NCBI GenBank assembly: GCA_029565415.1
Contig: JAKQOH010000032.1
Location: 22,756 to 86,755 of the forward strand
Direction: 5' to 3'
DNA length: 64,000 nucleotides
From: Candidatus Rifleibacteriota bacterium
GTDB taxonomy: Bacteria; Riflebacteria; Ozemobacteria; Ozemobacterales; Ozemobacteraceae
In this document: positions 45,712 to 53,814 of the stretch, piece after piece
Layout of the letters: each line of letters begins with the position of its first letter
Position numbering within the stretch: position 1 is the first letter of the stretch
Notes under the pieces: generated by a model
The model's input: only the letters and a program-made list of their open reading frames with translations
Told to the model about the DNA's origin: nothing
The model's database searches: none
Program-made: the position numbers and the translations under genes

Positions 45712-46455
45712 TCACGCCTGGAAGATGCTTTGATCCTTGCGATTGAAAATCTGGATGAACTCGGAACGTTGTCCGAGGGTATCGTAGGTCTGGAGTTTCG
45801 ACAGGAACTTCTTGATGGCACCGGTCTCTTCTGTTTTGGCGGTGTTTTCGCGGATGTTGGAAATCGTCGACAGAACGCCGCCTGCGAGTTGGCGTCTTTC
45901 GGCATTCGTACCCTGCATGCCGAGGGAGGAATCGATCGCTCCGATCATCGAAGAGCGGAGTCCTGTATCTTTCTCGGCAGCGACCGTGCGAAGGAACGCC
46001 GAAGCCGAGCCGCCAACCCCGGCATACTGGCCGGCAACCTCGAAGGCCGAGGCGAAGTTCTTGGGATCCTGGATTTGCATCGAGCGGAGGTCGTTCAGGG
46101 CCGTGAGAGGCCCCGTCGCCGTCGTATCGCGGCCGATCTCGAGCGCGAAGGCGCGAAGACCGGCGCGAGCCTCATCGTTGGTGCCCAGAGTGCGGGAAAA
46201 CTCGTTCATCTGCCGGCCCATCGCCGAAATGGCCGACAGGGCACCGCCCGTCGACAGGCCGAACCCCGTCTGTTCCGGTTGCTGAGCCCGGGTAAGGCTG
46301 GTGAGGGGTTGTGCACCGGTCAGGGCCTGGACTCCAGTCAGGCCGGCTCCTCCCGTCGCCTGCGTGCTGGAAAGCGGCGCCGGAAGCGCAAATCCCGTCA
46401 TCAGATAGGCCCGTTGCTGATAACGACGCAGCAAAATGTTGGATAAGGCATCCAT
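45712..46455 (-). CDS. Hypothetical protein, helical, no export signal
   Basis: About 247 aa from the ATG at 46455, which GGGAGAAGG precedes. There is no signal peptide or membrane helix. After a threonine/glycine-rich stretch the protein is mainly helical (QMNEFSRTLGTNDEARAGLRAF, LTALNDLRSM, FASAFEVAGQYAGVGGSASAF). I recognise no family. The alternating low-complexity start and helical body would fit a structural or secreted appendage protein, but that is a guess. It stands alone between a terminator and a divergent gene. Confidence 0.6.
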   Translation of the reverse strand: MDALSNILLRRYQQRAYLMTGFALPAPLSSTQATGGAGLTGVQALTGAQPLTSLTRAQQPEQTGFGLSTGGALSAISAMGRQMNEFSRTLGTNDEARAGLRAFALEIGRDTTATGPLTALNDLRSMQIQDPKNFASAFEVAGQYAGVGGSASAFLRTVAAEKDTGLRSSMIGAIDSSLGMQGTNAERRQLAGGVLSTISNIRENTAKTEETGAIKKFLSKLQTYDTLGQRSEFIQIFNRKDQSIFQA

Positions 46456-46639
46456 ATCCTTCTCCCTCTCTCTAGTACAAATATATGCCCCAACCGCCTG
46501 GATGTCCATAGATCACCAGTAAATCCGTCCCACGTCGCAGCGTCTGAAATCGTGGTGGAGGGATATCGAATCCGGTTTCGTGGTGTATAATGCGCCCAGA
46601 CCGTTCGTCAGAAGCGGGATTATTCGAGAGGAGAAGGTC

Positions 46640-47854
46640 ATGAGCGGAAAAGATCTCGTGGCGGCAACGGCCCGGGGGTCCGGTATCGTTTTCCTGATTC
46701 TCGGCGGCGTCTTCGCGCTCGTGGGGCTGCCATTCCTGATCATCGGGGCCTTTCCCGTATTCGACTACCTGCAAAGCGCTTCGTGGCAACATGTCCCGGC
46801 GATCGTCGAGCACGTCGAACTGGCCGAGGAGCAGGGGGAGGAGACGTCCCTTTTCCACGTGAAAGGCGCGTATCGGTATGACTGGGCCAGCCAGACCTAT
46901 CACAGTTCGCGCATCACTCTTTCGGACACCTCGACCAGTGACCGGAACTCCTGGCTTCCTCTCTATGAGCGGCTCGACAAGAGCCGGCAGGCCGGGACAC
47001 CAATCCAGGTCCTCGTCGATCCGGCATCGCCTTCAAACGCCCTGGCGACACGGGAACTGACCCCCGGCCTGCTGATATTTCCCGCTTTGGGTGGGTTTTT
47101 CTTCGTATCCGGTCTCCTGTTCGTTGCGGTCGGCCTCTGGAGCCTCCTGCAACGCACCGGACCGGCCGATCCCTCCCGACCCTGGATCGGTGACGGGCCG
47201 TGGGAAGGGTTCCAGGTGCGCAGCAGCGGCATTTTCGAGGTCGTGATCGCCTGGGTTATCGCCGTCGCCTTCGGCATTTTCGAAAGCGTGTTCGTGTTCG
47301 CTTTCATCGCCGAACCCGGTCTTCCGCTGATCGTCAAGGGAATGTTGGGCATCTTTCTGCTGCTTGCCGCGGCGTTGCTCATCCGCGCGGTCTATATCAC
47401 CCTCAGGCATCTCAAATACGGCGATTCGCTGCTGGTCCTGTCCCAGATTCCCCTCGTCCCCGGCGGCACATTCGACGGCGTGGTGATCACCCGTCGTCCG
47501 CTGCGCCCCGAGGATGGCTGCAAGGCCACGGTTCGGTGCATCGCGATCGTCCGAAAGGTGCGGACGAGCGGTTCGAACACCAAAACGACCTACACCGAGG
47601 AAATCCGATATGAAAAGCCTCTCGTCGTACGGGCAGATCTTGCCCAGGAACCGTCGGGACGCTCGGCGATTCCCGTGAAAATCGAGATCCCCGGGCATCT
47701 TCCGCCCAGATTCCTCCAGGATTACCCCCAGATCCGCTGGAAGCTCGCAATCGAGGCGGAAACAGCCGGTATCGATTTTTCGGCCGAGTTCGAACTGCCG
47801 GTGTATGGGGCCGTGGAACCCTCCCTCATCCAGTATCGGGAGCAGAGCACGTGA
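46640..47854 (+). CDS. DUF3592-type membrane protein
   Basis: About 404 aa. The first 60 residues form one or two membrane helices (GIVFLILGGVFALVGLPFLII), followed by a DUF3592-like domain (WQHVPAIVEHVELAEE, the YRYDWASQTYHSSRITLSD strand pattern, PIQVLVDPASPSNALATRE). More helices lie near 145-175 and 220-270, with a beta-rich cytoplasmic or periplasmic end. Function of the family is unknown. SD GGAGAAGG supports the ATG at 46640, and TATAAT at 46586-46591 may be its -10 box. It precedes the secretion-like cluster by 47 nt but may have a separate promoter. Confidence 0.75.
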   Translation: MSGKDLVAATARGSGIVFLILGGVFALVGLPFLIIGAFPVFDYLQSASWQHVPAIVEHVELAEEQGEETSLFHVKGAYRYDWASQTYHSSRITLSDTSTSDRNSWLPLYERLDKSRQAGTPIQVLVDPASPSNALATRELTPGLLIFPALGGFFFVSGLLFVAVGLWSLLQRTGPADPSRPWIGDGPWEGFQVRSSGIFEVVIAWVIAVAFGIFESVFVFAFIAEPGLPLIVKGMLGIFLLLAAALLIRAVYITLRHLKYGDSLLVLSQIPLVPGGTFDGVVITRRPLRPEDGCKATVRCIAIVRKVRTSGSNTKTTYTEEIRYEKPLVVRADLAQEPSGRSAIPVKIEIPGHLPPRFLQDYPQIRWKLAIEAETAGIDFSAEFELPVYGAVEPSLIQYREQST

Positions 47855-47901
47855 ATGCATCGGTTGTTGCCGGTCCGATCCGGGTATGCTAGCCTGAACC
47901 G

Positions 47902-49188
47902 ATGGAATCGGAGAGCGCTGTTTCTGCTGAAAGCCGTACCGACGATGGGTTCGGCCTGCTCCCGTTTGCCTTTGCCCCGGGGCTGATTCCCGGGCTGCTT
48001 GGGGCATGCCGGTTCATTCTCCAGCCCGGCCATCTCGAGCTCCCCGATGCACAACCACCGGAACGCATCCCCTATGACGCCTTTCGTGCTGTTGAGGCAG
48101 ACGGCAGAACCATCCGGCTCGACGTCGCGCCCCCGCCTTGCCAACGCGTCATTTCTCTTCGCCTGGGAAGCCGCGACGAAGCAGAGCGCGTCGCCTCACT
48201 CATCGAACGGCTGGTCGAAGAAAGCCGGCAGATGGGAGATCTTCTCGCCGGCACTCTCGCCTCTAAGGAGATCGGCAGGCTGCTCGATACCTGCCTCGGG
48301 TTCCGCGGCCAGCCCTACGTCGCGGCGGCGGATGTCCTTCTCGCGACGGCAACCCGCACCGGCGTTTCAGATGTTCATCTCGAGCCGCTTTCCGACCGGA
48401 TCCGCGTGACGGTGCGCGCCGCCCGCGAGCTCGTCGAAGCCGGGTCATACCGGAAATCCGGTCACGAGGGGCTTTCCGCCCGACTCAAGTATCTCGCCGG
48501 CTGCCACTCCCACCGTTCCGGCATCGCTCAGGAAGGCGCCTGGAGCCTTGCAGACGGCGCCGGCGAGGCGCGACTCTCGATTTTCCCGGCCCTCGACGGG
48601 GAGCGTGTGGCCCTGCGCCTCATCCGCCCGATCGCCTTCCCGGATCTTCCGTCTCTCGGCTGGCCGGCAGCGGTCATCGAGGAGTGGCGCGAACTGCTCC
48701 GCCGCGGGCCGGGCCTTTCTCTGATCGTCGGCCCGATCGGAAGCGGGAAGACGACAGCCCTGTATGCCACCCTGGCCGAGCTCGCCGCTCCCGGGCCGAG
48801 AGGGGCAAAGCGCGTGGCGACGCTCGAAGATCCGGTCGAGGGGCGCGTTCCCGGCATCTGCCAGTCCTCCCTCACGCCGGATGCCGGCACGAGCCTCGAC
48901 ACGGCGTTCAAGCATCTGCTCCGCCAGGATCCCGACGTCATGGCCCTGGGTGAAATCCGCGACGCCGCCTCGTTGCGCGAAGCCCTTCAGGCCGGCCAGG
49001 CGGGTCATCTCGTTCTTGCAACCTTCCATGCCGCCGATGCCGACGGTGCGATCGAGCGGCTCGGCCGTCTCGGCCTCGAACCCCACCTGGTCACGACGGC
49101 CCTGCGCGGCATCCTCACCGTGCGGCTCGAAAAGGGCATGCAGCCGACCGCTTCGCTGCGCAGCTCCGCGACGGGGACAACGGCATGA
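47902..49188 (+). CDS. GspE/PilB-type secretion ATPase, short form
   Basis: A 428-aa type II/IV secretion ATPase that would power pilin assembly. Motifs: Walker A VGPIGSGKTTALY, Asp box ATLEDPVEG, Walker B DVMALGEIRDAASL, and His box HLVLATFHAADADGAIERL. It lacks the full N1E/MshEN domain, and I see no four-cysteine zinc loop, both usual in GspE/PilB. TATGCT at 47885-47890 leaves only about 5 nt of leader. Four further genes of the cluster overlap or abut downstream, so this is an operon. Confidence 0.88.
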   Translation: MESESAVSAESRTDDGFGLLPFAFAPGLIPGLLGACRFILQPGHLELPDAQPPERIPYDAFRAVEADGRTIRLDVAPPPCQRVISLRLGSRDEAERVASLIERLVEESRQMGDLLAGTLASKEIGRLLDTCLGFRGQPYVAAADVLLATATRTGVSDVHLEPLSDRIRVTVRAARELVEAGSYRKSGHEGLSARLKYLAGCHSHRSGIAQEGAWSLADGAGEARLSIFPALDGERVALRLIRPIAFPDLPSLGWPAAVIEEWRELLRRGPGLSLIVGPIGSGKTTALYATLAELAAPGPRGAKRVATLEDPVEGRVPGICQSSLTPDAGTSLDTAFKHLLRQDPDVMALGEIRDAASLREALQAGQAGHLVLATFHAADADGAIERLGRLGLEPHLVTTALRGILTVRLEKGMQPTASLRSSATGTTA

Positions 49189-50231
49189 GAACCACCTCGG
49201 ATGATATCCGGATCGCCCTTTTCTCCTATTTCAACCCTGCCATGGCCAGACGTCTCCAGGGCGAATCCCTCGGCCTGTTCGCGATCAACCTCTCCTCCGG
49301 ACTGCCGATGCAAAAAGTCCTCGACATCGCCCGCCAGACGATGCCCTGGCCCGCCTTCCGACATGCGATGGCCGCGATCCATGCGGGAGTATCTTCCGGG
49401 GCGAGCCTGATCGAGTGCCTCCGCCACCCGGCCTGCAATGCCCTTCCCGTGTTCGTGAAGATCATCCTTGCCACCGACCTTTCCGACTTCGAAAAAGGCA
49501 ACATCCTCCAGCTCAAGTATTCGAAGGACGTGACAGGATTCCTGTCGGTCGAAGCGATCCTGACCTACCCGGTCATCCAATCGTGCATCGTCGGCCTGGT
49601 CTTCATCGCCCAGGTCATGTTCGTTCTCCCCCAATTCAAAGAGATATATATGGGCATGAATATACAACTGCCTCCATTGACGCAACTGGTCATGATGATA
49701 TCGGACCTGTTCACCTCCTGGTGGTTCATCGTCGGTCCGGCGTGCGTCGGCCTTCTTGGTGGCGTCGCCTTCCTCGTCCGACAGCCCCGCTTCCAGCGCA
49801 TCATCAACACCCTTCTCGGCATAGGAAACATCGAGTTCGCCGAAGTGCTCCGGATTCTTTCGGGGGTGACCCCGGACCGGATCATCCCGCTTCTCCAGAC
49901 CATCGCGTATCCCCTCGTCCTGCCCAGCGCCACGACGCTTGCAACCGGCTTCGCCGACGCCCTCGGATCCGGGGCTCCCGTCGATACGGTGCTGATGCGC
50001 CACGGAATCGACAGCCAGACGGCCTGGCTCGTCCGGCTGGCGGTGGAAGGGAAGGGGACGACAGAAAGTTTCGCCCTTGCTGCCGATCTCGTCGAGGCCC
50101 GCGCCGTCGGCCGCATCAACCGTCTGCAGACAATTCTCACCGCCTTCTTTTCGGTCCTTCTCGCCCTGGTCGTCGGCTGCATCCTCATCTCGGTGTTTCT
50201 GCCGATGATCCAGATCCTGGAGTTCATCTGA
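49185..50231 (+). CDS. GspF/PilC-type inner-membrane protein, first copy
   Basis: A 348-aa platform protein. Two T2SSF-like repeats are visible: the first around 20-120 (LFAINLSSGLPMQKVL), then membrane helices (SVEAILTYPVIQSCIVGLVFIAQVMFVLPQF, FIVGPACVGLLGGVAFLV), the second repeat about 225-320, and a final helix (FFSVLLALVVGCILISVFLPM). It is shorter than GspF (about 400). It overlaps the ATPase gene by 4 nt. An AT-rich patch at 49634-49670 uses ATA and TAT codons. Confidence 0.85.
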   Translation: MRTTSDDIRIALFSYFNPAMARRLQGESLGLFAINLSSGLPMQKVLDIARQTMPWPAFRHAMAAIHAGVSSGASLIECLRHPACNALPVFVKIILATDLSDFEKGNILQLKYSKDVTGFLSVEAILTYPVIQSCIVGLVFIAQVMFVLPQFKEIYMGMNIQLPPLTQLVMMISDLFTSWWFIVGPACVGLLGGVAFLVRQPRFQRIINTLLGIGNIEFAEVLRILSGVTPDRIIPLLQTIAYPLVLPSATTLATGFADALGSGAPVDTVLMRHGIDSQTAWLVRLAVEGKGTTESFALAADLVEARAVGRINRLQTILTAFFSVLLALVVGCILISVFLPMIQILEFI

Positions 50232-50232
50232 C

Positions 50233-51294
50233 ATGAACACATCCGCCTCTCCGACACCCAGGCTCGCCGCCCCGGCCGAGGATCTTCTGGCGTTCGTCCG
50301 ACTGATGCAGGCCGCCCACGCGACGAATCTCAACGTTCCCAAAGCCCTCGGAGATCTCGCCCGCCGGGCCCCGGAAGGAGCTCCGCGCGTCTGGGCAACC
50401 GAGCTCTCCGAGAAGATGGCGCGCGGCCATTCCCTGGCCGATGCGATCCGCAGTCTCGAAGGTATCGATCCGACCATGGCCGCCCTTCTGGCCGTCCCCG
50501 GCGGATTCGGCTTCGAATCGGTTCTGATGGCCTATGCCCGGTATCTCGTCCTGTTCGAGCGGCTCGCCGAGCAGGTTCGCACGGCGCTCTGCTACCCGCT
50601 GCTGATGCTCTGGCTGGCGCTCGGAAACATCGCTCTCCTGAATCTGCACGTGTTCCCCTCGATGCAGATCATGTTCGATGCCCAGCACCTCGAGATGCCG
50701 CTGGTGGTGAAGCTGCTCTCCCTCTACAATCCGGCGATGTTCCCGTTCTCCCTGCCGCTGCCCTTGCTCATCGCCGGCCTGACGATCGCAGCCACGCGGG
50801 TCTGGTTCTTCATCCCCCCTGCCGACATTCCGGAAACGGTGATCGGAAAGCTGCTTGCGCTGCCCACGATGGCGCTCGTCGAGCAGAACGGACGATTTCA
50901 GTATCTCATCGCCTTGTTCCTTCGCGCCGGCTGCCGCATCACCGACGCGGTCCGTCTCGCCGCCGGCCTCGGCATGCCCGGCCCGCTTGCGACGCGGCTG
51001 ATCGGCCGCGCAGAAGCCCTCGAACGCGGCGAGGATCTTTCCTGCACCGTTGCCGGGGACGACATCCTGCTGCCCGTGACCGCGTGCTTCAAGGGGAAGG
51101 CCGATGCCGATGAGGCGGCCGGAGCCCTCGAGCTGGCATCCGAGACGAACGTGGCTGCCGCCGGCCGCCTGATCGCACGGGTCGAGACGGTCGGCCTCAT
51201 TGCGGGGCTGTTTTTCGTGGGCGCGATCGTGCTGCTGCTGACGCTCTCCTTTTTCGATCCGTATTTCACGCTGGTCCGGGGGATGAACGGATGA
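50233..51294 (+). CDS. GspF/PilC-type inner-membrane protein, second copy
   Basis: A 353-aa protein of the same family and layout as the one just upstream (VRLMQAAHATNLNVPKALGDL; membrane helices YPLLMLWLALGNIALLNLHVF and PFSLPLPLLIAGLTIAA; last helix VGLIAGLFFVGAIVLLLTLSF). The two are divergent in sequence, so this is an old duplication or a heterodimer. It starts 1 nt after the first copy and overlaps the first pilin-like gene by 4 nt. Having two F proteins beside one ATPase is unusual for a standard pilus or type II system. Confidence 0.83.
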   Translation: MNTSASPTPRLAAPAEDLLAFVRLMQAAHATNLNVPKALGDLARRAPEGAPRVWATELSEKMARGHSLADAIRSLEGIDPTMAALLAVPGGFGFESVLMAYARYLVLFERLAEQVRTALCYPLLMLWLALGNIALLNLHVFPSMQIMFDAQHLEMPLVVKLLSLYNPAMFPFSLPLPLLIAGLTIAATRVWFFIPPADIPETVIGKLLALPTMALVEQNGRFQYLIALFLRAGCRITDAVRLAAGLGMPGPLATRLIGRAEALERGEDLSCTVAGDDILLPVTACFKGKADADEAAGALELASETNVAAAGRLIARVETVGLIAGLFFVGAIVLLLTLSFFDPYFTLVRGMNG

Positions 51295-51665
51295 ACCGCG
51301 GCGTCACGCTCGTCGATATGCTGCTCACCATCACGCTGTGCTCGATGCTGTTCGTCGGCGGCTTCCGGCTGATTTCTGCCGAACGGAGGGCGCTCGTTCT
51401 CGCGCGCGAGAACACCCTCGCCCTGTATGCGCTCGAAGGGCTCAGAAATAGAATACTTTCCGATATTATGCGTGAGTATACCTTCAATTCCGACCGCCTG
51501 GCGGGGTATATCGCCGACATCAAGCTGCCCCACCGCATCACCTGGAAACTCCTCGATCCGCTGCCGGAAACCGCCGGCCAGCGCGTCCTCCAGCTCCGGA
51601 TGGAAACTCCCGAGCGCATGCATGCCGGGGCACACGCCTATATCCGGGAGGTGATCCTGCCGTGA
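51291..51665 (+). CDS. Prepilin/pseudopilin-like protein with Asp at +5
   Basis: A 124-aa protein starting MNRG then VTLVDMLLTITLCSMLFVGG. This is the class III signal layout: basic residue, glycine, then a hydrophobic stretch. The usual Glu at mature position 5 is Asp (V-T-L-V-D). The rest is a small polar domain. It overlaps the second F gene and the next pilin-like gene by 4 nt each. An AT-rich, rare-codon patch (51443-51482; AGA-AAT-AGA-ATA) lies in the middle. A prepilin peptidase is not in this window. Confidence 0.78.
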   Translation: MNRGVTLVDMLLTITLCSMLFVGGFRLISAERRALVLARENTLALYALEGLRNRILSDIMREYTFNSDRLAGYIADIKLPHRITWKLLDPLPETAGQRVLQLRMETPERMHAGAHAYIREVILP

Positions 51666-52093
51666 AGCGTCGCACCGGATTCACCCTGATCGAGCTCATG
51701 ATCGTCATCGCGGTTCTCGGCGTGGCTACCGTTTCGTTCTTCACGCCCCTGCGGAGCCTCCTGTATGATCTCTCCTCCAACGGCGACGAAATCCAGCGCC
51801 AGGAACAGCTCACGTCCGCGTTTGCGATTCTGAGGAAAGCGTTTGCCGAGTCGAGCGGCCTCGTCGTCAAAGATGGAAACGAGATCACCCTCCTCGGCGG
51901 CCCGTGCAGCTCGATCCGTCGGGAAGCGAACGGCAATGTGCTGGCCGTGCAAAAAGGGGATGCCGTGTTCCGCCTCGAACTCCTCGGCGGCATGACGTTC
52001 GGTCCCTTCCAGGCCGTCGATGCAAAAACGGTCTGGGGCACGGCACACACCACGGATGCCCGATTTCCCATGTTCTGGAGGTGCGGCCGATGA
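51662..52093 (+). CDS. Type II secretion pseudopilin-like protein
   Basis: A 143-aa protein with a textbook class III signal: MKRRTG followed by FTLIELMIVIAVLGVATVSFF, with cleavage expected after G6 and Glu at mature position 5. The remaining 110 residues are a small globular domain with two cysteines (GGPCSSIR, FWRCGR). Start is a GTG at 51662 within the stop region of the previous gene. Overlap with the next gene is 4 nt. Probably one of the building blocks of a short pseudopilus. Confidence 0.85.
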   Translation: MKRRTGFTLIELMIVIAVLGVATVSFFTPLRSLLYDLSSNGDEIQRQEQLTSAFAILRKAFAESSGLVVKDGNEITLLGGPCSSIRREANGNVLAVQKGDAVFRLELLGGMTFGPFQAVDAKTVWGTAHTTDARFPMFWRCGR

Positions 52094-52314
52094 AACCGCT
52101 ATCGGTTCGTGATCGCCGGGGAGGGGCCACACTCCTCGTGCTCGTCGGCCTCTTGGTGCTCGCGATCTGGGTCGGAACGGATCACACCGGCCGACTTGCC
52201 CGGCTGGTCATGCGCCAGCGGGATCTCCTTTCGGAACTCCGGAGCACCGATATTCCCGGCCGGCCCCACCGCCCGGCCCCCTGTCTCCCCGGCCGGATCG
52301 AAGCAGAACGCTGA
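52090..52314 (+). CDS. Very short pilin-like membrane protein (GspK-style N-terminus)
   Basis: A 74-aa product. It begins with basic residues (MKPLSVRDRRGG) and a hydrophobic helix (ATLLVLVGLLVLAIWVG), like GspK or PilX, where position 5 is not glutamate. The tail is short and basic/proline-rich (STDIPGRPHRPAPCLPGR), far smaller than the 300-residue GspK. Its ATG overlaps the stop of the previous gene (ATGA), which supports it as a real cistron. It could be a truncated minor pilin or a small accessory protein. Confidence 0.65.
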   Translation: MKPLSVRDRRGGATLLVLVGLLVLAIWVGTDHTGRLARLVMRQRDLLSELRSTDIPGRPHRPAPCLPGRIEAER

Positions 52315-52317
52315 TCA

Positions 52318-52332
52318 CCCCGAAATGCGGGG
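52318..52332 (+). terminator. Weak hairpin after the secretion-like operon
   Basis: CCCCG pairs with CGGGG around AAATG, followed by AATTTC. It lies 3 nt after the stop of the last pilin-like gene. The stem is short and the T tract is poor. Confidence 0.4.
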
Positions 52333-52408
52333 AATTTCGGTTGTCAGCACATGAAACGTAGGGGCGGATCGTGATCCGCCCGCGAATTCTCGGGATTTCG
52401 GTTGTCAG
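52331..52408. repeat. Direct-repeat-flanked element around palindrome C
   Basis: GGAATTTCGGTTGTCAG at 52331-52347 recurs as GGGATTTCGGTTGTCAG at 52392-52408 (one mismatch, 61-nt period). Between them lies the repeat C palindrome. The arrangement looks like a tiny inserted or tandem-duplicated element. Confidence 0.6.
52356..52381 (+). repeat. Dispersed palindromic repeat C, copy 2
   Basis: ACGTAGGGGCGGATCGTGAT then CCGCCC; perfect 9-bp arms GGGCGGATC and GATCCGCCC with GT at the centre. It matches the reverse complement of the copy at 14465-14490. Confidence 0.75.
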
Positions 52409-52479
52409 GTCTCGCCGTAGAGGGTAAAATACCAAAAAACACCCGGCGGTGGCTCTGCCGCGTCGCAGAAAGGATGCAC

Positions 52480-53643
52480 ATGAACTTTGTATTTCTGTCA
52501 CCCCACTTTCCGCCCAACTTCTATCAGTTTCCCGTCGGACTGGCCCGCGCCGGGGCACGGGTGCTCGGCATCGGCGAGGCCTCCTGGGAGGAACTGCGCC
52601 CCGAGCTGAAGGAAGCCATGTCCGAGTATTACCGCGTCGAATCGATGAACGATTACGATCAGGTCGTTCGCGCCATGGGCTATTTCATTCATCATCACGG
52701 CCTGATGGACCGGATCGAGTCGCACAACGAGCACTGGCTGCTGCTCGAAGGCGCCCTGCGTGAGGATTTCAACATCTTCGGCCCGAAACGCCAGGCGACC
52801 CAGACGATCAAGCGCAAGTCCCTGATGAAAGACGTGTTCCGCAAGGCCGGCATCCCCGTCGTCCGCGGCGAGGTGTACAACGATGCCGCCCATGCCCGGA
52901 AGTTCGCCAAAACCGTCGGGTATCCCTTCTTCGCGAAGCCCGACATCGGAGTCGGGGCCGCCTCGACCTACAAGATCTCGAACGATCGGGATCTCGAGGA
53001 GTTCATCCGCTCGAAGCCTGACTGCGACTATTTCATGGAAGAGTTCATCGACGGTGAACTGTTCACCTTCGACGGGATCACGAACCGCGACAACGAGATC
53101 GTTTATTATACTTCACACTATTCCGACGTCGGTTGCTACGAGGCCGTCGCCCTGAACGATGACCTCTGGTATTATTCGCTGCGCAATATTCCTGAGAAGC
53201 TTCGCGACTACGGTTTCCGGAGCGTGAAGGCGTTCGACATCCGCGAGAAGTTCTTCCATTTCGAGTTCTTCCGCCGCAAGACGGACGGCGAGTTCATCCC
53301 GCTCGAACTGAACTGCCGGCCACCCGGCGGCTTCACGACGGACATGATGAACTTCACCTCGGACATCGACGTGTACCAGCAGTGGGCGAACGTCGTTGTC
53401 CAGGGCCGGTTCACGGCCGATGTCGAGCGCAAGTATCACTGCGCGCACATCGCCCGCAAATACGGGAAGAACTACCGATACAGCCACGAGCAGATCATCG
53501 ACCGGTATGCCGACAAGCTCGTCATGTACACCGAGGTGTCCCCGGTTCTCGCGCAGGTGATGGGCAACCTCGCCTACCTCGCCCGCACCCCGGAAGAGAA
53601 GGAGATCCGCCAGATCGTGCAGGACATCCAGGCCCTTGCCTGA
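52480..53643 (+). CDS. ATP-grasp family ligase
   Basis: About 387 aa. A Rossmann-like N-terminus (NFVFLSPHFPPNFYQFPVGL) is followed by an ATP-grasp core: KDVFRKAGIPVVRGEVYND, a lysine in GYPFFAKPDIGVGAASTYKI, the EEFIDGELFTFDGI acid motif, and the metal site IPLELNCRPPGGFTTDM. It would join a carboxylate to an amine or thiol with ATP, as in carboxylate-amine ligases. Partners are unknown. The ATG at 52480 follows AGAAAGGA; the ATG at 52474 is an alternative. It is alone on its strand, with repeats on both sides. Confidence 0.82.
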   Translation: MNFVFLSPHFPPNFYQFPVGLARAGARVLGIGEASWEELRPELKEAMSEYYRVESMNDYDQVVRAMGYFIHHHGLMDRIESHNEHWLLLEGALREDFNIFGPKRQATQTIKRKSLMKDVFRKAGIPVVRGEVYNDAAHARKFAKTVGYPFFAKPDIGVGAASTYKISNDRDLEEFIRSKPDCDYFMEEFIDGELFTFDGITNRDNEIVYYTSHYSDVGCYEAVALNDDLWYYSLRNIPEKLRDYGFRSVKAFDIREKFFHFEFFRRKTDGEFIPLELNCRPPGGFTTDMMNFTSDIDVYQQWANVVVQGRFTADVERKYHCAHIARKYGKNYRYSHEQIIDRYADKLVMYTEVSPVLAQVMGNLAYLARTPEEKEIRQIVQDIQALA

Positions 53644-53675
53644 GGCCGTTCTGCCGTTGTGACGGGTTTGCGATC

Positions 53676-53764
53676 CATCATCACGGCGAACACAAAGAAC
53701 TCATGACAGATCGGTATTTTCTCCGTGAAGCCTCTGTGTTCTTTGTGTCCTCTGTGATGAGCGT
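53676..53764. repeat. Dispersed long-hairpin repeat B, copy 1
   Basis: A degenerate inverted repeat of CACAAAGAAC/CTCTGTGTTCTTTGTG units with roughly 9-nt spacing; the right arm (53721-53763) is well kept (CTCCGTGAAGCCTCTGTG, then TTCTTTGTGTCCTCTGTG), and the left arm is worn. Its minus-strand translation (HHRGHKEHRG) is spurious. It lies between the ATP-grasp gene and the next gene. Confidence 0.75.
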
Positions 53765-53814
53765 TCTTCTCGTCTTTTAGTCTCAAATTCCTGTGTTTTT
53801 CCATTGGAGAATCT

